NCBI GenBank assembly: GCA_014380545.1
Contig: JACMJP010000392.1
Coordinates: forward strand, 1 to 6,339
DNA: 6,339 bases
Source of the DNA: Chitinophagales bacterium
Lineage (GTDB): Bacteria; Bacteroidota; Bacteroidia; Chitinophagales; BACL12
Direction of reading: 5' to 3'
The notes under the pieces were generated by a model that ran no database searches, was not told the DNA's origin, and saw only the letters and a program-made list of their open reading frames with translations. The first letter of the stretch is position 1. Every line of letters starts with the position of its first letter. This document shows positions 1 to 6,339 of the stretch, piece by piece. The position numbers were made by a program, and so were the translations under genes.

Positions 1-39
1 ATAATCATATTTTAAAAAAGCCATATAATTATTGATAGG

Positions 40-1788
40 ATGCAGGTATCACTTGAAAAAAAATTGTTTATTGCATTTTTCATTGTAATTATCTTATTAT
101 GCTTCAGCTTTTTTTTATATTTTTCCGGCGAAAGGAAATTCAATGAAACAAATGAGTTGGTAAATCATACAAATGAAGTTCTATATCATATCAGCCTTAC
201 TAAGTCTCTTATAACAGATATAGAAAGTACGGTGAGAGGCAAAATATTGGGTGCAGATTTACCGAAAGATGATGTAAGCGAAGAAAAAATTTTAGAACTT
301 GAAGACCAATTTAAAACTCTGCGCAAATTAATTAGCGATAATCCGGCACAGATATCAAATCTTGATTCTCTGGAATATTTCGCAAATAAGAAAAATAGTT
401 TCATGCTTGCCTCGCTATATGCACTTAACCATGATGACTTTGAAACAGCGAAAAATATGATAAGTCAGGGCGAGGGTGTTGCTTTAATGGATATCATACA
501 AAATATTATTGATAATATGCGGGCACTGGAAACTCAACTGATGATGGAGAGGAATACTGATGTACGCACTTCTGCCAGGCAATCAAATGAAACATTTATT
601 ATCCTGTTTATTTTCGTTGCGGTTATTATATGTGCAGCATATTTTATTGTGACAAAAGAACTTGCTTTGCGTAGAAAAACAGAAATGAATTTATTATTCC
701 GGTCTTTTATGGCAGAGAATGCACATGATGCTATTGTGGGTACTGATAATAATATCAAGATTAAATTCTGGAATAAAGCTGCAGAAAATGTGTATGGATA
801 TAAAGCAAAAGAAATTGTTGATAAATCGGGAATAGATGTTATAAAGGCAGATTACCCCATCAACAGATCCCGGGAAAAAATATTTGCAACATTAAAAGAA
901 AGAGGGGATTGGGAGGGTGAGCTTTTTCATTTTAACAGGAATAATAAAAGAATACCGGTAATTCTTTCGGTAACTTCTATAAAAAATGATGATGGCAATC
1001 CAATAGGCTATGTGTCTATTATTCGTGATATATCAGAGCGAATGGAAGCGGAAAACAAATTAAATCTTGCAAACCTGCAATTACAAAAAAATATCACACA
1101 ATTACAGGCATTAAATAATGATCTTGAATCATTCACTTACTCTGTATCACATGACCTGCGCACTCCCTTACGGGCGATAAACGGATATACCATGCTCCTG
1201 CAGAAATTGGTAGACAGATCAGATGTAGAAGCAATGCGATTAATGAAAGTGATAGTTGATAATGTGAACAGGATGTCTCATCTCATTGATGACCTTTTGA
1301 GTTTCTCTCATGCAAGCCGCAAAGAGTTAGTTAAAGAAACTGCAGACATTCATACAATGGTTATAAGTTGTGTTGAAGAATGTAAAAAAAATGCACAACA
1401 GCCTCAAACAGAATTTAAAATTGAACCTTTACTTCCATGTGTATGCGACAGTATAATGATGCATCAGGTATGGCAAAATCTTATCAGCAATGCTTTAAAA
1501 TACTCATCAAAAAAAGGAAACCCTTCTGTTCAGATATTGTCAGAGAAAAAAGATAAAAAGATCATTTACGCAATTAAAGATAATGGTGCGGGTTTCGATA
1601 TGAAATATTATAACAAATTATTTGGTGTTTTTCAGCGTTTACATGACCAGGATGAATTTCCGGGGACGGGAGTTGGGTTGGCTATTGTTTTCAGAATTGT
1701 AAAAAAACATGGGGGAGAAATATGGGCAGAGTCGAAAGTAAATGAAGGCGCTGTGTTTTATTTTTCAATTCCCGATCAGGATAATTAA
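40..1788 (+). CDS. Membrane sensor histidine kinase (CHASE3-like, PAS, HisKA, HATPase_c)
   Basis: This 582-residue protein is a sensor kinase that should autophosphorylate on His and pass the phosphate to the regulator encoded next. Two membrane helices (about residues 9-29 and 186-204) flank an extracytoplasmic helical region. That region resembles CHASE3: an H43-T44 start and a D60/E62/R66-G67 cluster match the family's D-x-E...RG pattern. A PAS domain follows at about 220-335, then a coiled-coil linker at about 335-365. The dimerisation/phosphoacceptor segment reads SVSHDLRTP with H371. The ATPase domain has an N box (N480, N484), a G1 box DNGAGFD (D514-D520), an F box (F528, F531) and a G2 box GTGVGL (543-547 region). 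All catalytic motifs are intact. An in-frame TAA at 13-15 makes ATG 40 the first possible start. The AGG touching it is too close to act as a Shine-Dalgarno. The ligand is unknown; PAS cofactor residues cannot be judged by eye. The catalytic part resembles phytochrome-type kinases, but no GAF/PHY domain is present. Confidence 0.95.
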   Translation: MQVSLEKKLFIAFFIVIILLCFSFFLYFSGERKFNETNELVNHTNEVLYHISLTKSLITDIESTVRGKILGADLPKDDVSEEKILELEDQFKTLRKLISDNPAQISNLDSLEYFANKKNSFMLASLYALNHDDFETAKNMISQGEGVALMDIIQNIIDNMRALETQLMMERNTDVRTSARQSNETFIILFIFVAVIICAAYFIVTKELALRRKTEMNLLFRSFMAENAHDAIVGTDNNIKIKFWNKAAENVYGYKAKEIVDKSGIDVIKADYPINRSREKIFATLKERGDWEGELFHFNRNNKRIPVILSVTSIKNDDGNPIGYVSIIRDISERMEAENKLNLANLQLQKNITQLQALNNDLESFTYSVSHDLRTPLRAINGYTMLLQKLVDRSDVEAMRLMKVIVDNVNRMSHLIDDLLSFSHASRKELVKETADIHTMVISCVEECKKNAQQPQTEFKIEPLLPCVCDSIMMHQVWQNLISNALKYSSKKGNPSVQILSEKKDKKIIYAIKDNGAGFDMKYYNKLFGVFQRLHDQDEFPGTGVGLAIVFRIVKKHGGEIWAESKVNEGAVFYFSIPDQDN

Positions 1789-1808
1789 ACAATTACAAAT
1801 ATTAATAT

Positions 1809-2246
1809 ATGAATTTGAATGAAATTGAAATTGTTTTGGTAGAAGATAATTTAGCAGATGCTGAATTAACCATAAGAGCATTGAAGGATGCCCACATTAT
1901 GAATAACCTCATTCATTTAAAAAATGGCGAGGAGGCTCTTGACTTTTTATATTCAAGAGACGCATATGTAAGCAGAAACGCAAACATACATCCCAAAGTT
2001 ATTCTGCTTGATCTGCGTATGCCTAAAATAAGCGGAATAGAAGTATTAAGAGAAATAAAATCTGATGAAAATCTTAAATCTATTCCTATTGTTGTACTTA
2101 CTTCTTCAACAGAAGACCCGGATGTACAGGAATGTTATAAACTTGGAGTGAACAGCTACATATCAAAACCAGTTGAGTTTAACCGCTTCGCCGAGGTTGT
2201 TGGACAACTTGGATTATACTGGTTACTTTTAAATACACATGTTTAA
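1809..2246 (+). CDS. Single-domain response regulator, Rcp1/CheY-like
   Basis: This 145-residue protein is a stand-alone receiver domain with no DNA-binding or enzymatic output domain. The acidic pocket is E12/D13. The phosphoacceptor is D68 in LLDLRMP. The switch residues are T98 (VVLTSS) and Y117, and the conserved lysine is K120 in SKP. All key residues are present, so it should be phosphorylatable. The insertion between strands 2 and 3 (about residues 48-62) and the C-terminal LGLYWLLLN helix are typical of the Rcp1 group, first known as partners of cyanobacterial phytochromes and common in Bacteroidota beside PAS-type kinases. It begins 20 bases after the kinase stop with no visible promoter or terminator between, so co-transcription is expected. 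No Shine-Dalgarno is visible; the upstream bases are A/T only near the start. Its output is presumably protein-protein interaction; the target is not encoded in this window. Confidence 0.95.
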   Translation: MNLNEIEIVLVEDNLADAELTIRALKDAHIMNNLIHLKNGEEALDFLYSRDAYVSRNANIHPKVILLDLRMPKISGIEVLREIKSDENLKSIPIVVLTSSTEDPDVQECYKLGVNSYISKPVEFNRFAEVVGQLGLYWLLLNTHV

Positions 2247-2499
2247 ATTGCAAATTATTTTTCCTAACTTAAAGCAAGCTTACTTGTAAATATTAATGCA
2301 CTTGTGCTACACCCGGACTATAATGGTGACACGGAAACATTGTGAATAAATTGTGTTTGTTTTCAAGTAGCTTTTACAGCATTGAATATCTGTGAACCTG
2401 TATCTACAGTTATGTGAACTGCCCGTAAAGTGTCATATGCAACATTTGATAGATGATCTTCGCTCTGTATAATATCGCATTACTTTACTGAAACTTTCC

Positions 2500-2542
2500 A
2501 TTGAAAGGAAATTGATTTTCCAAATTCAATACATCTTTTTTT
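2500..2542 (+). terminator. Possible rho-independent terminator-like hairpin with T tract
   Basis: ATTGAA (2500-2505) pairs with TTCAAT (2525-2530). Inside this, GGAAA (2507-2511) pairs with TTTCC (2517-2521) around a five-base loop. The two stems are separated by a 1x3 internal loop. Five bases after the structure a run of seven T starts (2536-2542). The pattern resembles an intrinsic terminator for rightward transcription, but the stem is AT-rich and interrupted, and the T tract is not directly adjacent. It lies about 250 bases after the response regulator stop. It could end that operon's long 3' UTR or a small RNA, or be chance structure. Confidence 0.3.
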
Positions 2543-2623
2543 GAGGTTGCTGAATTGATTTAATGAAACTCACCACAACACTTTACAACATAAAAAATAT
2601 GTATAAAAGTGGTTAAGAATATC

Positions 2624-2632
2624 AAAAAAAAA
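2624..2632 (+). promoter_or_regulatory. A9 tract in translation initiation region
   Basis: Nine consecutive A residues end four bases before the ATG at 2637. There is no Shine-Dalgarno sequence. A-rich leaders without Shine-Dalgarno are the usual translation start context in Bacteroidota, so this supports the chosen start of the lipoprotein gene. It is a sequence-context argument, not a defined protein-binding site. Confidence 0.45.
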
Positions 2633-2636
2633 TAAT

Positions 2637-3134
2637 ATGAAAAATCTATTCTTTGTGTTTATAACACTTTTTTTTGCAGCATGCAGTATAAATGAAAGCG
2701 AAACAATGCTTGCCGAATACGATGAAGAATATGCTTATCGTGAAATTGACAGTTGTAAATGTGCTGAAGGAGAAGTTCCGTTTTTAAGAATTAAAAACCA
2801 GCAGAAGTTTTATCTGTTACCAAATGGAGATACGGTAGGATCATTTCCTGATATGTTAAAAGCAATTAATATTCATAATTTCCAGCATATTGAATTGGAA
2901 GTATATGGTTTAAGGCCTGACGGATTGACTCCTACTAAAAGGAGACCAATATTATACACCGAGAATGTATTTAATTCATGCATTGATCTGAATGAGATCG
3001 GAGCTTTGTATTATGGTTCGGATGAATTGCCTTTAAATGTTTACTGGATTTGGAAGGATAGCTACGGAAATGAATTCACTTTAATTGATAGTGTCAGCGG
3101 TCATCCATATATATATGTTCCGATAACGGATTGA
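2637..3134 (+). CDS. Small lipoprotein of unknown function
   Basis: This 165-residue protein is not one I recognise. The N-terminus is a lipoprotein signal: K2, a hydrophobic stretch at 4-15, and a lipobox-like F13-A14-A15-C16. C16 would become the lipidated first residue. The following residues carry acids (E20, E22, then E27, D29-E31), which is compatible with export to the outer membrane. The mature part is about 150 residues, acidic and aromatic-rich, without further membrane helices or repeats. It has three more cysteines: C40 and C42 as a C-x-C pair, and C115. ATG 2637 is preferred because the signal peptide begins exactly there and an A9 tract precedes it. The gene stands alone: 390 bases of gap upstream, and the exporter gene converges 21 bases downstream. 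Its coding style looks like that of its neighbours. The gene call is solid; the function is open. Confidence 0.85.
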   Translation: MKNLFFVFITLFFAACSINESETMLAEYDEEYAYREIDSCKCAEGEVPFLRIKNQQKFYLLPNGDTVGSFPDMLKAINIHNFQHIELEVYGLRPDGLTPTKRRPILYTENVFNSCIDLNEIGALYYGSDELPLNVYWIWKDSYGNEFTLIDSVSGHPYIYVPITD

Positions 3135-3155
3135 TAAGATCCGGCATCCCATTAT

Positions 3156-4946
3156 TTACACAACCAGCATCTTCTTTCTTTCACCTACCTGCTGTCTCCA
3201 CATTGCATAATACAAGCCTTTATCCTCCAATAGTTGTTCATGCTTTCCTGTTTCAATAACTCCCCCCTGCTCAAGCACATAAATTCTGTCGGCATGCATA
3301 ATAGTTGATAAACGATGCGCAATAAGAATTGTAATTTGACTGCGTTGGGATGAGATATTAATAATTGTATTTGTTATTTCTACTTCCGTTAATGAATCAA
3401 GTGAAGAAGTTGCTTCATCAAAAATTAATATTTTCGGTTTTCGTAATAATGCTCTTGCAATACTTAAGCGTTGTTTTTCTCCGCCGCTTAATTTTAATCC
3501 TCCTTCACCAATTATTGTTTCAATCCCTTTTTCTGCCCTTGATAGCAGATTAGAACAACTTGCTTTTTGCAGCGCATCTAATAAATCACTATCTGTTGCC
3601 TGAGGGTTTACAAATAATAAATTCTCTTTTATGGTTCCTGAAAATAATTGTGTATCCTGTGTAACAAAACCAATTTGATTTCTCAGATCATTAAAATCAA
3701 TTTCATTTTCATTCAATCCATTGTAAAAAACATTTCCTTCCTGCGGACGATATAATCCAACCAGTAATTTCATTAATGTACTTTTTCCTGAGCCTGACGG
3801 GCCAACAAATGCAATTGTTTCTCCGCTTTTAATTTTAAAACTTATATTATCAATTGCATTGCTTTGTGCTGTTTTATGTTTAAATGCAACATGGTCAAAT
3901 TGCAGTGTATTTATTTCTCCTAGGTGTTTTGGTGATGCTGGTTGTGGTTCCGGATGTTTTATCATCAGGTTGTGAAAATTATTCAAAGAAGCTTCACTTT
4001 CCCTGTATGCAATAATAATACTTCCCAACTCCTGCAGAGGCCCAAATAAAAAGAAAGAAAAGAATTGCATTGTTGCTAATTGACCTGCCTCAAGCTTATT
4101 ACCGAAAATGAGCCATAATAAAATAAATAAAATAATTTGCCTTAAAGTATTTATAAATGTGCCCTGTATAAAACTAATACTTCTGATGCGTTTTACTTTA
4201 GTTAATTCAAGGCCCAGAATCTTGTATGTGTTTTTATTTAATCTTTCAACTTCCTGGTTTGTAAGCCCAAGACTTTTTACTAATTCTATGTTTCTTAAAC
4301 TTTCTGTAGTTGCACCTGCTAATGCAGTTGTTTTACTCACGATACTTTTTTGAATTAATTTTATTTTCCTGCTGAGTAAATTTGAAATTAATGCAAGCAC
4401 TATCATGCTTCCAAAATAAATGAGCGGTAACCATGGCAGAATTCTGAAAGCATAGATAGAAACAAAAACCACACTCACAAAAATGGAGAATAAAATATTT
4501 ACAAAGGATGACATGAAACGTTCGGTATCTGTTCTCACCTTTGTTAAAATACTCAGCGTTTCACCACTTCGCTGATCTTCAAAATCCTGATAGGGAAGTT
4601 TCATTGCTTTCTTTAATCCGTCGGTGAATATTCTTGCCCCAAATTTTTGTATGATCACATTTAAAAAATAATCCTGGAAGTTTTTCGCAATACGGCTGAT
4701 CATTGCAACTGTAATAGATGCAAGCAATAAAAACATAACACCGGGCGATTCATAAGAAAAAGACCAAATGTAATCGTGCCAGTTAAATTTACCTCCGGGA
4801 ACGGAATGTTGATCAAATGCCAGGTTAATGATCTTACCAAAAATAATTGGATCGCACATGGAGAATCCTGTATTGATAGCAGCTAAAACAAGCACCAACC
4901 CCACAAGCCAGCGGTAAGGTTTTAAATAAGTAAAAAGTATCTTCAT
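3156..4946 (-). CDS. Half-size ABC exporter (fused permease and ATPase)
   Basis: This 596-residue protein is a fused transmembrane and nucleotide-binding subunit of the MsbA/multidrug exporter type. It should work as a homodimer in the inner membrane. The N-terminal half (about 1-320) has six predicted helices: near 13-35, 70-90, a pair within 145-195, and a pair within 258-310. The ATPase half shows Walker A GPSGSGKS (382-389), Q-loop Q430, signature LSGGE (486-490), Walker B ending in D510-E511 (LIFDEATSSLD), and H-loop H544 (AHRLS). Every catalytic residue is present and the length is normal for a half transporter. Substrate cannot be read from the sequence; lipid, peptide or drug export are all possible. 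The start is the first residue of a typical 'YLKPYRW' exporter N-terminus and has a TAnnTTTG box 26 bases upstream. It is transcribed alone, convergent with the lipoprotein gene and divergent from the TPR-PD40 gene. Confidence 0.95.
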   Translation of the reverse strand: MKILFTYLKPYRWLVGLVLVLAAINTGFSMCDPIIFGKIINLAFDQHSVPGGKFNWHDYIWSFSYESPGVMFLLLASITVAMISRIAKNFQDYFLNVIIQKFGARIFTDGLKKAMKLPYQDFEDQRSGETLSILTKVRTDTERFMSSFVNILFSIFVSVVFVSIYAFRILPWLPLIYFGSMIVLALISNLLSRKIKLIQKSIVSKTTALAGATTESLRNIELVKSLGLTNQEVERLNKNTYKILGLELTKVKRIRSISFIQGTFINTLRQIILFILLWLIFGNKLEAGQLATMQFFSFFLFGPLQELGSIIIAYRESEASLNNFHNLMIKHPEPQPASPKHLGEINTLQFDHVAFKHKTAQSNAIDNISFKIKSGETIAFVGPSGSGKSTLMKLLVGLYRPQEGNVFYNGLNENEIDFNDLRNQIGFVTQDTQLFSGTIKENLLFVNPQATDSDLLDALQKASCSNLLSRAEKGIETIIGEGGLKLSGGEKQRLSIARALLRKPKILIFDEATSSLDSLTEVEITNTIINISSQRSQITILIAHRLSTIMHADRIYVLEQGGVIETGKHEQLLEDKGLYYAMWRQQVGERKKMLVV

Positions 4947-4972
4947 ATAATTCGCTTATTCATACAAAAAAA

Positions 4973-4980
4973 CAAATGTA
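4973..4980 (-). promoter_or_regulatory. Candidate Bacteroidota -7 box (TACATTTG) for the exporter gene
   Basis: Read on the minus strand, 4980 to 4973 is TACATTTG, a perfect match to the TAnnTTTG -7 element used by the primary sigma factor in Bacteroidota. It ends 26 bases before the exporter ATG, which would give a short leader. The -33 element is weak: the expected TTTG position, about 20 bases further upstream, reads TTTT. An eight-base motif with two free positions can occur by chance in AT-rich DNA, so the call rests mainly on its position. Confidence 0.45.
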
Positions 4981-5140
4981 ATCGTTTCCAAACCGAAAGA
5001 AAAGTTATAGTTATAGACTCTGTCAAAACGATCTTATATCCAGTAGAGATATCTGAATTCGTTAGAATAATTTAATTCCGGATAATGTTGGGGGTATCGG
5101 GTTTCTCCAGATTCTGCAAAACTTTTATCTTCGTTTTTTT

Positions 5141-5164
5141 ATATCTGCTCAAACAATCAGATAT
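5141..5164. repeat. Inverted repeat ATATCTG / CAGATAT with 10-base spacer
   Basis: ATATCTG at 5141-5147 is mirrored perfectly by CAGATAT at 5158-5164, and a T7 run (5134-5140) precedes the left arm. The repeat ends 23 bases before the ATG at 5188. It could be a protein-binding operator or a leader hairpin affecting translation of the TPR-PD40 gene. No T tract follows it on either transcribed strand, so it is not a terminator. The same heptamer also occurs inside the kinase gene (215, 349, 1531), so only the paired arrangement, not the word, is noteworthy. Confidence 0.35.
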
Positions 5165-5187
5165 TTACATCTGCGTTATTAACTCTC

Positions 5188-6339
5188 ATGTATCAAAAAA
5201 TAATTGTAATATTTTTCTTTTTAGCCTCAACGATGCAGTTGCATTCGCAGGTGGTAACGGTAGAGAATGCAGGAAAAAAGGCAATGAATAATTTTAATGA
5301 TGGAATTGAATATGTAATGCAGGCAGATTTTCAAAATGCTTTAGAAGCATTTCAAAAAGCAATAGAAGCGGAACCCAATTTTGTGGATGCATATATTAAG
5401 GCAGGCGCCGCAAGTTTTGAATTGCAGAACGATAGTCTTACTTTATTTTATTTACTAAAAGCTATTGATCTTAAACCGGATCATGATGTGGGGGTATATA
5501 AAAAACTGGCTGAAACAGAACAACGCTTAATGTTATATGAAGATGCGGGTGAACATATTAAACTATTTTTAGAGCACCCGAAAATTACAGGTGTTACGAG
5601 AAGAAATGCTGAACAATTTTTAATAAGTATTGAATTTGCAATAAATGCAGTTAAAAATCCTGTAGAATTTAATCCTGTTAATTTAGGCAGGGAAATTAAT
5701 TCAGAATATTCAGAATATTTTCCATCTATTGCCGCAGATAATTCAGTAATGGTATTTACAAGAAAAATTCCACAGGAAGGGGAAGCAAATATGAGAATAG
5801 GTGAAACATCACTGCAGGAAGATTTTTATATTACAACAAACAATAATGATGTTTGGAGTGCTTCGCAAAACGTTGGTAAACCTGTGAATACAAGATTGAA
5901 TGAAGGGGCGCAAAATATTTCTGCTGATGGCAGGTATTTATTTTATACTTTATGTCAAAGCCCTGACGGTTTTGGAAGATGCGATCTGTATTATGCAATT
6001 AAATTTGGCGATGTTTGGAGCAACCCTGAAAACTGCGGAAAGAATATTAATGGGGGTGATTGGGAAAGTCAGCCAAGCATTTCTGCTGATGGGAAATATT
6101 TGTACTTCTGCAGTACAAGACCAGGTGGACTGGGTGGACATGATATTTGGTATGCAGAAATAAATGAGAATGGAACATGGAATAAAGCAGTAAATGCAGG
6201 CACACCGATAAATACTCCTTATGATGAACAATCTCCATTTATGCACCCGGACGGGAGAACAATTTATTTTTCAAGTAACGGTCACCCGAATATGGGAGGC
6301 AGTGATCTGTTTTATGCTAAAAAAGGTATTGATGATAAA
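5188..6339 (+). CDS. Secreted TPR-PD40 repeat protein, 3' end outside window (PorE/OmpA-family-like)
   Basis: The frame is open for 384 codons to the last base of the window, so the C-terminus is missing. Residues 1-21 form a signal peptide: Y2-Q-K4, a hydrophobic core IIVIFFFLA, and likely cleavage near S20-Q21. Residues about 30-98 hold TPR-like helices, with a clear unit around A46-P63 (DFQNALEAFQKAIEAEPN) and a second ending KAIDLKPD (91-98). From about 174 come PD40 (WD40-like) blades with the repeated (Y/E)xxPSIxADG-x-(Y/L)(L/M)xF pattern: 177-191, 239-254, 293-308 and 346-362. Each of the later blades ends in a 'GGxDIWYA' type strand (318-323, 372-377). In Bacteroidota this TPR plus PD40 order usually precedes an OmpA_C peptidoglycan-binding domain, as in the type IX secretion protein PorE; that end cannot be seen here. 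ATG 5188 is chosen because the signal peptide begins there and no nearby in-frame upstream ATG was found. No Shine-Dalgarno is present. Confidence 0.9.
   Translation, partial: MYQKIIVIFFFLASTMQLHSQVVTVENAGKKAMNNFNDGIEYVMQADFQNALEAFQKAIEAEPNFVDAYIKAGAASFELQNDSLTLFYLLKAIDLKPDHDVGVYKKLAETEQRLMLYEDAGEHIKLFLEHPKITGVTRRNAEQFLISIEFAINAVKNPVEFNPVNLGREINSEYSEYFPSIAADNSVMVFTRKIPQEGEANMRIGETSLQEDFYITTNNNDVWSASQNVGKPVNTRLNEGAQNISADGRYLFYTLCQSPDGFGRCDLYYAIKFGDVWSNPENCGKNINGGDWESQPSISADGKYLYFCSTRPGGLGGHDIWYAEINENGTWNKAVNAGTPINTPYDEQSPFMHPDGRTIYFSSNGHPNMGGSDLFYAKKGIDDK

Larger units (their letters stand above)
2247..2636. other. 390-base intergenic region without a credible gene
   Basis: Stops occur frequently in all frames read. 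The longest ATG-started frame I examined on the plus strand (2296-2349, 17 codons) has no supporting feature. No perfect TAnnTTTG promoter box is present on the plus strand; one-mismatch matches lie at 2256-2263 (TATTTTTC) and near 2368 (TAGCTTTT). Short symmetric sequences are visible: GCAC-TT-GTGC at 2298-2307, CAGTT-ATGTG-AACTG at 2407-2421, and a longer interrupted hairpin at 2500-2530 (listed separately). The region must contain the end of the kinase/regulator transcript and probably the promoter of the lipoprotein gene, but neither can be pinned down by eye. Confidence 0.7.
4947..5187. other. Divergent intergenic region between exporter and TPR-PD40 gene
   Basis: These 241 bases separate two divergently transcribed genes and should hold both promoters. 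The exporter side has a perfect TAnnTTTG box. The plus strand has only one-mismatch versions (5083-5090 TAATGTTG, 5126-5133 TATCTTCG, 5166-5173 TACATCTG), so the promoter of the TPR-PD40 gene is unresolved. An inverted repeat sits at 5141-5164, and a perfect 8-base palindrome AGATATCT lies at 5047-5054. An open frame starting at 5085 runs through the next gene in a different frame and is not considered real. Confidence 0.6.

Noticed and set aside
186..758. Minus-strand open frames inside the kinase gene
   Set aside because: They are antisense to the CHASE3-like and PAS-coding parts, which are well supported, and the translations show no domain.
2256..2263. TATTTTTC just after the response regulator stop as a -7 box
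   Set aside because: It has one mismatch in the conserved final base, no -33 element, and lies inside or next to coding sequence far from the next gene.
2296..2349. 17-codon ATG-started frame in the 390-base gap
   Set aside because: It is too short, has no start context, and another frame over the same bases is no better; no evidence of a peptide or of a gene remnant.
3365..4353. Plus-strand open frames inside the exporter gene
   Set aside because: They are antisense to the ATPase and transmembrane coding frame, whose motifs are intact.
5014..5036. TTGACA followed by TATAAC on the minus strand, resembling a sigma-70 promoter
   Set aside because: The spacing between the two words is 5 or 11 bases rather than about 17, and Bacteroidota use a different consensus.
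5085..5291. Open frame of 68 codons on the plus strand upstream of the TPR-PD40 gene
   Set aside because: It overlaps the start of the TPR-PD40 gene in another frame, has no recognisable domain, and the overlapping frame carries a clear signal peptide and TPR.
5900..6246. Open frames on both strands inside the PD40 region
   Set aside because: They lie entirely within the TPR-PD40 coding frame, which has repeated conserved blades; these are shadows.

Overview
The window looks like a chromosomal segment from a member of the Bacteroidota, inferred from sequence style rather than a marker gene. The DNA is AT-rich. No start codon has a convincing Shine-Dalgarno sequence at the usual distance. One start is preceded by a TAnnTTTG box, the -7 element of Bacteroidota promoters. 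The last gene has a TPR plus PD40-propeller layout that is very common in that phylum. I see no insertion sequence, phage gene, CRISPR array, tRNA or rRNA.

Layout from left to right. (1) 40-1788 (+) encodes a membrane hybrid of CHASE3-like sensor, PAS domain and histidine kinase. After a 20-base gap, 1809-2246 (+) encodes a single-domain Rcp1/CheY-like response regulator. The two almost certainly form a two-component operon. (2) 2247-2636 is a 390-base gap with no credible gene. It holds an AT-rich interrupted hairpin followed by a T tract (2500-2542). (3) 2637-3134 (+) encodes a small lipoprotein of unknown function. (4) 3156-4946 (-) converges on it and encodes a complete half-size ABC exporter with every ATPase motif intact. 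(5) 4947-5187 is the divergent intergenic region. It carries a candidate promoter for the exporter and a 7-base inverted repeat just upstream of the next gene. (6) 5188-6339 (+) is the 5' part of a gene still open at the window edge. It encodes a secreted TPR-PD40 protein of the kind that usually ends in an OmpA-type peptidoglycan-binding domain, for example the type IX secretion-associated protein PorE.

Apart from the kinase/regulator pair, the genes do not form an obvious pathway. The common theme is the cell envelope: a membrane sensor, a lipoprotein, an exporter and a periplasmic or outer-membrane-associated protein. I did not find strong evidence for a novel multi-gene system. The items most worth a second look are the unrecognised lipoprotein, the hairpin-bearing gap before it, and the truncated TPR-PD40 gene.
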